A stretch of 18,447 bases of DNA from CAYVBJ01 sp964517005 (lineage in GTDB: Bacteria; Bacteroidota; Rhodothermia; Balneolales; Balneolaceae), in the NCBI GenBank assembly GCA_964517005.1, contig CAZFAJ010000056.1, positions 1-18,447 of the forward strand. Direction: 5' to 3'. The notes beneath the pieces were generated by a model. It saw only the letters and a list, made by a program, of their open reading frames with translations. It was not told the DNA's origin and did no database searches. Each line of letters opens with the position of its first letter. Position 1 is the stretch's first letter. The position numbers and the translations under genes were made by a program. This document shows, piece by piece, positions 7,370 through 14,680 of the stretch.

Positions 7370-7382
7370 CGTTCACTGAACG
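7370..7382. promoter_or_regulatory. Short palindrome upstream of ldhA
   Basis: CGTTCA-C-TGAACG is a perfect 6-bp inverted repeat around one base, 77-89 bases before the ldhA start and after the channel gene stop. It is a possible operator; at this length chance is a real alternative. Confidence 0.25.
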
Positions 7383-7432
7383 AATTCCAAATTTGCGCAG
7401 GGCAGTCAGCCTGAACTCCTGATACAAAATAT

Positions 7433-9061
7433 TTAATCAACAAACATCTCTTCAAATGTCCGGACACTTTCATCGGTTCCGGCTATGATAACATCATCCT
7501 GATCTTGGAATTCAAATGTTTGAGGGTCCGGATTGTTTATTTTTTTATGATCCCTGATTACTGCAAGTATTGTGCAACCGGTTTCAGCACGGACATCACA
7601 TTTGGACAGGGTAGAACCCGACAGCTTTCCTGCAGGTAGTTTTACAAGATTAATCTGTTTATCAGCAGCCAGGGATGTTTCGTCTTCAAAAATACAGGAT
7701 GTCAGCATTCGGCCGGTCACTATTGCCAGCGACTGAACATAATCGGCCCCTGCGTCGTATAGTTTGTTCACGTTATCAATCTTGTTAGCCCGGACAATAA
7801 TGCGGGTCTTGCTGTTCAGGCTTCTTGCCAAAAGTGTACCAAAAACAGCCACAGTATCATCCTGGATTGTGATGATAATGGCAGAGGCTTCATCAACCCC
7901 TGCCTTTTTCAGTGGTTCAGGATCCCGGATGTCACCGACAATAGTTACTCCTTCTTTCTCCTGACAATCCATGATTTCAACCGATATGTTTTTGGAGATT
8001 AATTCCCTGTGAGCAGCCTGCCCCGACAATCCATACCCAATAAGCAAAACACGGGTTGTGGCAAAGTCCCATGTTCTGGTTTCAGCTTTTTTGCTGAGGG
8101 TTTCAAGGTCACCTTTATTCCCTGCAATCAATAGTCTCGATTTTGAGCTCAATACCAAATCTTTTGGTACAGGACTTAGAAATTTATCATTCAGCCAGAC
8201 CCCGATAATGTTCATATTATACTGATCCAGTAAATGGGTCTCATCAATTGATTTGTTAACAAGTTCACTTCCTTCCCCGATATCTATTTCGATGAGTTCA
8301 ATTTTATCATCAATTTCGACACTGTCTTCAACTGAAATTGCTGGTACCTGTACTGCAAGGCTTTTCCCGACAAGCTCTCTGGGTGAAATCGTTTCGTCGG
8401 CACCTGCTAATTTGTGATATATCTCCATCTCTTTATCCGGAAGAACAGCAATTATTTTTAAGGATTTACTTAGATTTCTGATTGAAAATATGGTGCTTAT
8501 ATTTTTATCTGTCGTTGAATCTACTATCACTGCCTTTGCATTTTTTAACCCTGCAGCATTAAGTACAGATTCGGATTCAGGGTCTCCGTCCATTACATTG
8601 ATTCCGGACATGAAAAGTTCTGTTGTTCTATCCTGATCCGGGTCTAAGATTACATAATCCTGGTTGCGTGAGATCAATTCTTTGATCAATAATTCAGAAT
8701 GGTTTGAATATGAACAGATAATGACATGGTCTTTTTTTGACACTTTTTTGGGAGGAGATTTTCCAATAGCTTCCCTTAAGAAAGGCAGGAAGAAAACGGG
8801 AAAAGCAATAAAGACGAGAACTACACCGGTCAGGTTCATGAAGAGAATAAAGTAGTTTAAAAAATCACTTTCCCAGGGGGAAAATCCCCCATATCCGCTT
8901 GTAGTCAATGATTCTACAACAACTTGTAATGACTGTGCAAACGTCACTTCACGGTTTTCAAAAATAATCATGGACCATAAGAAGATCTCTGCATAAACCA
9001 GAATGATCGTAATCACCACCGCAGCAGATAGTAAAATTCTGTTTCTCCAATGCTTTACCAT
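7433..9061 (-). CDS. Two-TM potassium channel with tandem RCK (TrkA-N/TrkA-C) domains
   Basis: A 542-residue inner-membrane ion channel. TM1 is about residues 10-34, a pore helix about 41-53, a selectivity filter TTSGYGG at 53-59 (the GYG core of K+ channels) and TM2 about 67-95. The cytoplasmic part has two regulator-of-K-conductance units: Rossmann 1 about 112-235 with a TrkA-C like segment 250-318, and Rossmann 2 about 336-455 with TrkA-C 470-540. The second Rossmann has an intact GYGLSG (342-347); the first reads ICSYSNHS (115-122), lacking the glycines, so it probably does not bind NAD in the usual way. Two RCKs per chain would let a tetramer build the eight-domain gating ring, which MthK instead assembles from extra RCK copies. 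It lies 156 bases after the M20 gene on the same strand. Confidence 0.88.
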   Translation of the reverse strand: MVKHWRNRILLSAAVVITIILVYAEIFLWSMIIFENREVTFAQSLQVVVESLTTSGYGGFSPWESDFLNYFILFMNLTGVVLVFIAFPVFFLPFLREAIGKSPPKKVSKKDHVIICSYSNHSELLIKELISRNQDYVILDPDQDRTTELFMSGINVMDGDPESESVLNAAGLKNAKAVIVDSTTDKNISTIFSIRNLSKSLKIIAVLPDKEMEIYHKLAGADETISPRELVGKSLAVQVPAISVEDSVEIDDKIELIEIDIGEGSELVNKSIDETHLLDQYNMNIIGVWLNDKFLSPVPKDLVLSSKSRLLIAGNKGDLETLSKKAETRTWDFATTRVLLIGYGLSGQAAHRELISKNISVEIMDCQEKEGVTIVGDIRDPEPLKKAGVDEASAIIITIQDDTVAVFGTLLARSLNSKTRIIVRANKIDNVNKLYDAGADYVQSLAIVTGRMLTSCIFEDETSLAADKQINLVKLPAGKLSGSTLSKCDVRAETGCTILAVIRDHKKINNPDPQTFEFQDQDDVIIAGTDESVRTFEEMFVD

Positions 9062-9217
9062 AATCTGTAAGATTTTAAATAAAATAATTAAAAATCTTCA
9101 TTTTTATAGAACTCTCCGGATGAGAATTTCTGAACAGAACGCACAGGATATCGTTTATTAAAATTCTGCCCGCACCCATCGGATTTGGATCTATCCGTCT
9201 TCAAATTTGCAACAGAA

Positions 9218-10435
9218 TCAATGGAGCTGAGACTCTTTTTCTTTAGCTGCAGAAGCTCTTTCCTCTTTTTGATTTTCATTAACATCCGGCAGAATGGACA
9301 ACATGGTAAACAGAGCTGCCCGCTCTATTGTCTCCTTAAGATATATTTTTTCATGAGAACTGTGTGCTCCTTCTCCCACAGCCCCTAGGCCATCAAGAGT
9401 AGCCGTATACAGGCTTGTAAAATTGCCGTCCGACCCTCCACCCGACATCCCCTGTTCAAGATCCAGTCCGATTAGTTCACCAAGTTCCTTTGCCGCTTTC
9501 CACAACTCTCTGTTTCGTTTGTTCTGGACCAGCGGCGGACGTCCTATTTGGCCGTTTATTTGTAGTGATGTTCCTGAAATGGTCTGCTTGAGCGCCCGTA
9601 TTTTCTGATCTATCCATTTGGCATCTTTCTTTCTCGCCACACGAACATCCACGGAGGCCTTGCTGCTTGCCGCAACCACATTGGTGCTGATTCCGCCTTC
9701 AATGGTTCCCACATTCACAGAAATCCCCTTTTCAGGATCATTCAGATCGAACAGGTGCTGAATTACATGTGAGAGTTCATGTATGGCACTTTTTCCTTTT
9801 TCAGGTTCAATACCTGCATGTGAAGCTTTTCCGCTGACAATAATATCGTAATGTCCCGTACCTTTTCGTCTTGTTTTTAATTTTCCGTTCTCGTCGAGGC
9901 TGGGTTCAAGTACATATGTCCGGTTTACAGCTTTGGCGAGTTGTATAATTCGTTTTTTTGAATCATGGCTTCCGGTTTCTTCATCGGAAGTGATAAACAG
10001 AACGGGAGAGAGTTCCGGTTCCAGGTTACACTCTTTCATCACTTTCAAGGCAAGTATCATCATGGTCACCCCTGCCTTCATATCATAAATACCGGGTCCT
10101 GAAACATGATTGCCTGAAATTTCAAAAGGCATCTCTGTAAGCGTGCCGGTTGGCCAAACGGTGTCAATATGTCCAACCCATAACTGGTATCCTTCTACAG
10201 ATTGGCCGGGTTGGCGTGCAAACAGCTGACCGCCGCTGCGCTTCCCATTTGTAATCATTGTTTTGAACCCAAGCTCAGATAATGATTTTTCTATGATCGC
10301 AAAAGCTTTCTTATGAGATTTTGGATTGTGAGGCGGAGTTTCGACATTGACAAGTTTTTTTAGAAAATTCAGAAACCACTTTTGTTCATTTTGACATTGA
10401 GCCAATATTTTTTCAGCAGTGGATTTGTCGATCAT
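9218..10435 (-). CDS. M20 family metallopeptidase (carboxypeptidase G2-like)
   Basis: A 405-residue di-zinc aminoacylase/carboxypeptidase of the M20 group (glutamate carboxypeptidase, ArgE, DapE relatives). Visible ligands by family pattern: H89 with D91 in GHIDTV, bridging D118 in GIYDMKAG, general base E152 and ligand E153 in DEETGS, E177 in LEPSL, and H358 in GAHSSHEKI. H206 in KASHAG belongs to the dimerisation domain inserted at about 190-300. LEPSL and the GGGSDGN loop (332-338) point to carboxypeptidase G2-like enzymes rather than DapE. There is no signal peptide, so it is probably cytoplasmic; the substrate is unknown. The C-terminal tail (about 384-405) is charged and low in complexity. 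Its start follows the flavin reductase stop by only 4 bases, so the two are co-transcribed and perhaps translationally coupled. Confidence 0.88.
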   Translation of the reverse strand: MIDKSTAEKILAQCQNEQKWFLNFLKKLVNVETPPHNPKSHKKAFAIIEKSLSELGFKTMITNGKRSGGQLFARQPGQSVEGYQLWVGHIDTVWPTGTLTEMPFEISGNHVSGPGIYDMKAGVTMMILALKVMKECNLEPELSPVLFITSDEETGSHDSKKRIIQLAKAVNRTYVLEPSLDENGKLKTRRKGTGHYDIIVSGKASHAGIEPEKGKSAIHELSHVIQHLFDLNDPEKGISVNVGTIEGGISTNVVAASSKASVDVRVARKKDAKWIDQKIRALKQTISGTSLQINGQIGRPPLVQNKRNRELWKAAKELGELIGLDLEQGMSGGGSDGNFTSLYTATLDGLGAVGEGAHSSHEKIYLKETIERAALFTMLSILPDVNENQKEERASAAKEKESQLH

Positions 10436-10439
10436 CTTT

Positions 10440-11045
10440 CTACTTTTTGAATTTTTCCGGAAACGGGAACGCCTGAGTCTCTTTTATTACAGCAAATCTG
10501 CCCCATGAAATATAAGCAAGCAGCGGATGTCGATAAAGCAGGTCACTGTCATCCCGCGAGGCGCTTCGCAGATACTCTTTCTGAGCCTGTGCAGCAATAA
10601 TTTTACCGAGTATCAGGCTGTTTTCACCAAAATTGTCAATGATCCGGATCATTTCACATTCAAAAAAAAGATATGCGCCTTCAATAAATGAACCGTTAAT
10701 CTTTGTTGCGGGGAAGGTAGGGATGGGAGAGAGATCAGGAAGCGAATTATCATCACATCTCATGGTAGCTGTCAGGCTTGTAAATAGTACGTTATCCGGT
10801 TTTGGGTAGCTGACTGTGAACTCCCCTGTGCGTTTGATATTCTGATATGTTCCGTGCTTTGGGGTGCACACAAACCCAAAAAAGTTGTCCCAGCCTAAAG
10901 GGAATGCCATGTGTTTGGGGGCCAGATCGTGGTTATCATCTTCTTCTACCGTTCCAATCACAACCAGCGGATGTACGGTAAATATCTTATCCCAAACCGG
11001 TTCTTCCGGATCAAGAGCGGTACGGTCACTATCGGTTTTAGACAT
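10440..11045 (-). CDS. Flavin reductase-like FMN-binding split-barrel protein
   Basis: A 201-residue protein of the flavin reductase/flavoredoxin family, which binds FMN in a split beta-barrel and typically acts as a cytoplasmic dimer. The supporting core runs from about residue 25 to 80: HPLVVIGTV, DLAPKHMAFPLGW, FFGFVC and HGTYQNI followed by GEFTVSYP (75-81), which match the family's 'NxAPxSxF', central barrel strand and 'TxxNIxxTGEFxVN' blocks. The second half contains the usual 'EGAYLFFECE' and 'LILGKI' strands. The physiological acceptor is unknown. It lies between the STAS gene (16-base gap) and the M20 gene (4-base gap), so it is inside an operon, though neither neighbour explains its role. 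No Shine-Dalgarno sequence. Confidence 0.82.
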   Translation of the reverse strand: MSKTDSDRTALDPEEPVWDKIFTVHPLVVIGTVEEDDNHDLAPKHMAFPLGWDNFFGFVCTPKHGTYQNIKRTGEFTVSYPKPDNVLFTSLTATMRCDDNSLPDLSPIPTFPATKINGSFIEGAYLFFECEMIRIIDNFGENSLILGKIIAAQAQKEYLRSASRDDSDLLYRHPLLAYISWGRFAVIKETQAFPFPEKFKK

Positions 11046-11061
11046 AAAATAAATTGTGTTT

Positions 11062-11346
11062 CTATGGTGCTATAATTGTTTTCAAATCCCAGACTTCATG
11101 GAGGCCAAGTATATGCAGAGCGACATAAAATATTCTTGGCGGTTCCTTGATCTGTAATTTGTTGCCATCCTCTATGAATTTATTCATAAAGATGATTGCC
11201 TCACTGTTAATAAAACGCGATTTCGTAGCATCAATATACAGTTCTTCTCTGTCTTTCAACAGTTTCTGAATTTGCCTCACGGCATTTAAATTAAAATCGG
11301 TGGTTAAAACCACTTCCAGTTTATTCTTTGTTTTCTTGTAATTCAT
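11062..11346 (-). CDS. STAS-domain protein (anti-sigma factor antagonist-like)
   Basis: A 94-residue single-domain protein. LYIDATKSRFINSEAI (36-51), KLQIKEPP (63-70) and LHILGLHEVWDL (77-88) follow the STAS pattern seen in SpoIIAA and RsbV. S48 in INSEAI aligns with the Ser of MDSSG that RsbW-type kinases phosphorylate, so the switch residue is kept although the preceding Asp is Asn and the following Gly is Ala. A longer frame could begin at 11364, but AAGGAG at 11351-11356 lies 4 bases before the ATG at 11346, which decides the start. The gene overlaps the kinase-GNAT gene by 26 bases, so the two are translationally coupled. It probably binds that kinase domain; the final target is unknown. 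Confidence 0.75.
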   Translation of the reverse strand: MNYKKTKNKLEVVLTTDFNLNAVRQIQKLLKDREELYIDATKSRFINSEAIIFMNKFIEDGNKLQIKEPPRIFYVALHILGLHEVWDLKTIIAP

Positions 11347-12793
11347 GATACTCCTTCGAAACAATATTTTTGAGTTTTGTTGCCATCCCGGGTTCTGTCT
11401 TAATTAAATGAAAATCCAGTCCTGTCTGAATTTTTTGCATCCTGAAAAAATCTTTTTCACTGTGTATCAAAGGCATCAGGCCGCCAAAAATAAATCCTTT
11501 CTCGGTAATCCAGGTTACCGCGTTTTCAATCCAGGGATGTTCAAGGGGAAGATCAATATAAATGGCATTTAATTTTAGTCCGCTTAAGCTCTTCAAAATA
11601 CTTTCAACTGAATTTTCGAAGGTTTTACCATACTGATAGCAAACGATAGTGGCGGTATTTCCGCTGTATGAAATATTTAATTTCAGATCGGTATTTTCAA
11701 AAGGTTTCTCAATTACCTCTGGTAATTTATTCACCTCCGGTGAGGCTTCAAATTGGCTATAAATCTCTTTCAGAATCGCTTTATATAAATTTGGTAAATA
11801 TACGAAGGTTGTTCTCCGGGCGTAGAGAGGTAAAAAGTCAGCAATTACAGAAACAGGCTGGGGGTAGCTTTCATCAAATCCTTTAAAAGATGCTCCATAT
11901 AAATTTGAGAGAAGTATCGCTGTGCTTTTGAAATTAAATTTTTTATTAACAATCTGGCTGACAGTATGTACCGTGAGCGCAAAACCATATAAGCCGAGCA
12001 GTCCCCGTTCTTTACTTATGCTGATCAACTCAGTCAGCATTTTTGTCATTAACCCTCTCTCTCTGTGTTCCGGTGCAACTACTGCTTCACCTATTTCTCC
12101 TACACGGGAATCGGTATTTTGGATTACAGCAAAATATCCAACCGGCCCTCCCTCTGATGTGCGGACAATCGTACCGAATTTGTATCCCTGCTGTATTGCG
12201 GTTTCCTGCAGCTTTGGAAAGTACATCTCTTCTTTATTGTAGGTATAGTTATACGATTTGTAAATAAGTTTTGCGATATCCTCGACATCACTGGTTGTGA
12301 CCGGAGTTAGCAGATAGTCGGTTTCAGTGTCTTCATTTTCCTCAACCCTTTTATTTTGCCGGGCGAGTATATCCGAAATATGTTCACGCTCAAGAATTTT
12401 AACCAGGCGGTATTCTTTCCCATCTTTACCGCGGTTTAAGTAAATAAAATGATCAGTCAGATTATGCAATAGCTCAAGGCCTGCACCCTGAAAGTTTCCG
12501 TCGCTTAATGCAGCACTTTTTGAGTATTTATACTGCCGGAAATGAAATGGTTCTCCATACTCTTTAATGATGATTTCAATTTCAGAAGCGTGATAGACAA
12601 AAATCAATTCAGCTTGACCGCTTTTTTCCCTGTATCCGAAAAGATAAATATTGGTCAGTATTTCATCCAGGGCAAGGGTCATTCTTGCAGCTTCCTGTTG
12701 ATCCATACCCATATTAACACACCATTTATAAGTGAAATCGGTTGCTGATCCGATCATCCCCATATGCATGTCCAAATGTAGCCTGGCTTCCAT
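11321..12793 (-). CDS. RsbW-like ATPase/kinase fused to a GNAT acetyltransferase domain
   Basis: A 490-residue cytoplasmic fusion. Residues 1-135 match HATPase_c_2 anti-sigma kinases (RsbW/SpoIIAB): the N-box is ALDEILTN (41-48) and the glycine box is FQGAGLELLHNLTDHFIY (101-118). A linker of about 25 residues leads to a GNAT domain (about 160-300) with strand VGYFAVI (218-224) and acetyl-CoA motif IGEAVVAPEHRERG (234-247), where R/Q-x-x-G-x-G/A reads RERGLM. Residues about 370-460 look like a degenerate second GNAT-like lobe. It is the first gene of the minus-strand cluster, overlaps the STAS gene, and is divergent from the thiolase gene across 323 bases. It is inferred to phosphorylate or bind the STAS partner and couple this to acyl transfer; neither activity is shown by sequence alone. 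Confidence 0.8.
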   Translation of the reverse strand: MEARLHLDMHMGMIGSATDFTYKWCVNMGMDQQEAARMTLALDEILTNIYLFGYREKSGQAELIFVYHASEIEIIIKEYGEPFHFRQYKYSKSAALSDGNFQGAGLELLHNLTDHFIYLNRGKDGKEYRLVKILEREHISDILARQNKRVEENEDTETDYLLTPVTTSDVEDIAKLIYKSYNYTYNKEEMYFPKLQETAIQQGYKFGTIVRTSEGGPVGYFAVIQNTDSRVGEIGEAVVAPEHRERGLMTKMLTELISISKERGLLGLYGFALTVHTVSQIVNKKFNFKSTAILLSNLYGASFKGFDESYPQPVSVIADFLPLYARRTTFVYLPNLYKAILKEIYSQFEASPEVNKLPEVIEKPFENTDLKLNISYSGNTATIVCYQYGKTFENSVESILKSLSGLKLNAIYIDLPLEHPWIENAVTWITEKGFIFGGLMPLIHSEKDFFRMQKIQTGLDFHLIKTEPGMATKLKNIVSKEYHELQENKE

Positions 12794-12848
12794 TTTTCTG
12801 GTTATCTGTAGTTATAGATTTTGCTGATAGCTGAGTTCACTTGTATCC

Positions 12849-12876
12849 TACACTTTTTTCAATAATTTAAAGTGTA
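12849..12876. promoter_or_regulatory. Inverted repeat near the kinase-GNAT promoter
   Basis: TACACTTT (12849-12856) and AAAGTGTA (12869-12876) are perfect 8-bp arms separated by 12 bases, starting 56 bases upstream of the kinase-GNAT start. It could be an operator for that operon; it could also act as a hairpin, since A and T runs flank it. Confidence 0.4.
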
Positions 12877-13055
12877 AAAAAGAGAGCAAAAACTGCGTAA
12901 GGCTGAGCAGGAAATTTATATAGGGATTCCACCTACAAATCTTTTTTTTATTTTTTTCAACAGGCAGATAAAGCTGATTTTATGTCTTGCCGGTCTTCGG
13001 TATCAGCAGAAATCAGATCCGGACAGTGATGGCAACAGATAAAAATTTTTATTAG

Positions 13056-13070
13056 GTTAACACTGTTAAC
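13056..13070. promoter_or_regulatory. 15-bp perfect palindrome upstream of the thiolase gene (candidate operator)
   Basis: GTTAACA-C-TGTTAAC is a perfect 7-bp inverted repeat around one base. It ends 46 bases before the thiolase ATG, within normal operator range. Size and symmetry fit a dimeric TetR- or GntR-type regulator such as those controlling fatty-acid degradation, but no regulator gene is in view. Confidence 0.5.
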
Positions 13071-13116
13071 AGAAGGTGACAAGTTACTGTCTCTAAAGCA
13101 TTTTAGTATAAAAATA

Positions 13117-14424
13117 ATGGTTATGGCATCCGGTAAATCTTCACGGCAAGTTGTTTTTGTAGATGGCGTTCGAACACCTTTTTTGCGGGCGGGAACAGAT
13201 TTTAAAAGTATGTCTGCATACGATATTGGCAGGCTTGCTATTGGCGGGCTTATCAACAAAACCAAGCTGGATGGCAATCTTTTAGATCACGTTATCATGG
13301 GTAACGTAATTCAGGATGTCAATACAAGCAATGTAGCCCGCGAATGTTTGCTGGGGGCAGGCTTGCCCGATGATATCCCGGCACATACGGTTTCACTGGC
13401 TTGTGTCTCTTCAAATCGCGCGATTACGGATGCAGTTAATGCAATTACCTGCGGAAATTCCGGTGCGATCATTGCCGGCGGTACGGAAATTATGAGTGAT
13501 ATCCCGATTCGCTTCCGGAAAAAATTCAGGCAAAAACTACTCGAGACTCAAAAGTACAAATCTCCGCTTGACTATCTCAAATTTTTTAAAGGCCTTCGTT
13601 TCAGTGATATCCTTCCCGAAATCCCTTCCATTGCAGAATATTCTACCGGAGAAACAATGGGTGAAAGCTGCGATAAGATGTCGGCTAAATTTGGTATCAC
13701 CCGGAAAGAAGAAGATGAATATGCCCTGAGGTCACACAGGCTTGCCGCTGAAGCTCAGGAAAAAGGATATTTTGAGGATGAGGTTTTTCCGGTTCCTGTT
13801 CCCCCTTCATATAAAATTGTTGATTCAGATAACGGGGTCCGGGGCGACAGCACTCTCGAAAAACTGCAATCGCTGAGGCCGGCATTTATAAAACCGCATG
13901 GAACCCACACAGCCGGCAACTCCTCTTTTTTGACGGACGGAGCCTCTGCATCACTCATTATGGAAGAACAAGCAGCACTTGATGCAGGTTTTGAACCCAA
14001 AGCAGTGATTCATTCATTCACATTTGTGGCACAAAAACCGGGAGATGAGCTTTTGATTGGCCCCGCTTTTGCCGTACCGATCGTTCTGGACCAAATGAAA
14101 CTGAAAGTCTCAGACATAGATGTGTTTGAATTTCATGAGGCTTTTGCCGGACAGATTTTGACTGTTTTGAAAGCTCTCGGTAGCGATAAGTTTGCGAAGG
14201 AGCGCCTTGGCCTGGACAAAAAAGTGGGTGATATTCCAATGGATAAATTTAATTTATGGGGCGGATCTCTTTCGGTCGGGCATCCGTTTGGCGCAACCGG
14301 CGTGCGGCTGGTAACAACTGCTGCGAACCGCCTGATGAAAGAAGATGGTAAATATGCCCTGATCGCAGCCTGTGCCGCCGGCGGACAAGGACACGCCATG
14401 ATTATTGAAAGATACACACGGTAG
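13117..14424 (+). CDS. fadI: Acetyl-CoA C-acyltransferase (3-ketoacyl-CoA thiolase), trifunctional-protein beta type
   Basis: A 435-residue thiolase that cleaves 3-ketoacyl-CoA with CoA to give acetyl-CoA and a shortened acyl-CoA, the last step of beta-oxidation. The nucleophile is C96 in SLACVSSN; H340 in EFHEAFAG, H389 in SVGHPFGATG and C419 in ACAAGGQGHAM complete the active site. Long stretches (MSDIPIR, STGETMG, EYALRSH, PAFIKP, SSFLTDGASA, FEFHEAFAGQIL, WGGSLSVGHPFGATG) match the mitochondrial trifunctional beta subunit HADHB more than short-chain thiolases. Its start may be M1 or M3, because ATG GTT ATG opens the frame. The FadJ-like partner follows after 256 bases, so the two should form an alpha/beta complex. 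A palindrome at 13056-13070 may control it. Confidence 0.93.
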   Translation: MVMASGKSSRQVVFVDGVRTPFLRAGTDFKSMSAYDIGRLAIGGLINKTKLDGNLLDHVIMGNVIQDVNTSNVARECLLGAGLPDDIPAHTVSLACVSSNRAITDAVNAITCGNSGAIIAGGTEIMSDIPIRFRKKFRQKLLETQKYKSPLDYLKFFKGLRFSDILPEIPSIAEYSTGETMGESCDKMSAKFGITRKEEDEYALRSHRLAAEAQEKGYFEDEVFPVPVPPSYKIVDSDNGVRGDSTLEKLQSLRPAFIKPHGTHTAGNSSFLTDGASASLIMEEQAALDAGFEPKAVIHSFTFVAQKPGDELLIGPAFAVPIVLDQMKLKVSDIDVFEFHEAFAGQILTVLKALGSDKFAKERLGLDKKVGDIPMDKFNLWGGSLSVGHPFGATGVRLVTTAANRLMKEDGKYALIAACAAGGQGHAMIIERYTR

Positions 14425-14503
14425 GAGGCTGCCCAAAAAGTATAATTGATCGCATCCCAATTATTATTCTTTAGTTAGCTATTTGATGGATGTAGAATTA
14501 ACT

Positions 14504-14582
14504 CTTCGTGTTGCTTAGTGTCCTCGCGGCTTCGTGGTAAAACCGGACGTTTTTTGCCAAGGGGACTCGAGGATTCACGAAG
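14504..14582. repeat. Degenerate 9-bp repeats (CTTCGTG type) with inverted arms between fadI and fadJ
   Basis: Units CTTCGTGTT, GCTTAGTGT, CCTCGCGG and CTTCGTGGT run head to tail from 14504 to 14538. The right end CGAGGATTCACGAAG (14568-14582) is the complement of CTTCGTG...TCCTCG in the left part, giving an imperfect palindrome. It lies in the 256-base gap separating two genes expected to be co-expressed. Confidence 0.45.
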
Positions 14583-14642
14583 TAAACTTTAACAAACTAC
14601 TGAATTTGGTCATACATTTTGAGAACAAGAAGATTTAAATAT

Positions 14643-14661
14643 CATGGGTTAAAAGCCCATG
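14643..14661 (+). promoter_or_regulatory. Hairpin in the leader just before fadJ
   Basis: CATGGG (14643-14648) pairs perfectly with CCCATG (14656-14661) around a 7-nt loop, ending 19 bases before the fadJ ATG. No Shine-Dalgarno sequence lies between. It may affect translation or RNA stability; no T-run follows, so it is not a terminator. Confidence 0.35.
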
Positions 14662-14680
14662 CTGCAAATAACGTACAATC

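Larger units (their letters stand above)
12794..13116. other. Divergent intergenic region, kinase-GNAT gene versus thiolase
   Basis: 323 bases with no gene; it must hold the promoters of both divergent transcription units. Two inverted repeats stand out (12849-12876 and 13056-13070). The small minus-strand frame at 12957-13277 overlaps the thiolase start and shows no domain, so it was not called. Confidence 0.5.

Noticed and set aside
9088..9285. 65-codon minus-strand frame between the channel and M20 genes
   Set aside because: Overlaps the M20 3' end in another frame, is lysine-rich and has no recognisable motif.
11347..11364. Upstream start (MFRRSIM...) for the STAS gene
   Set aside because: AAGGAG lies between the two candidate ATGs, in correct spacing for the inner one only.
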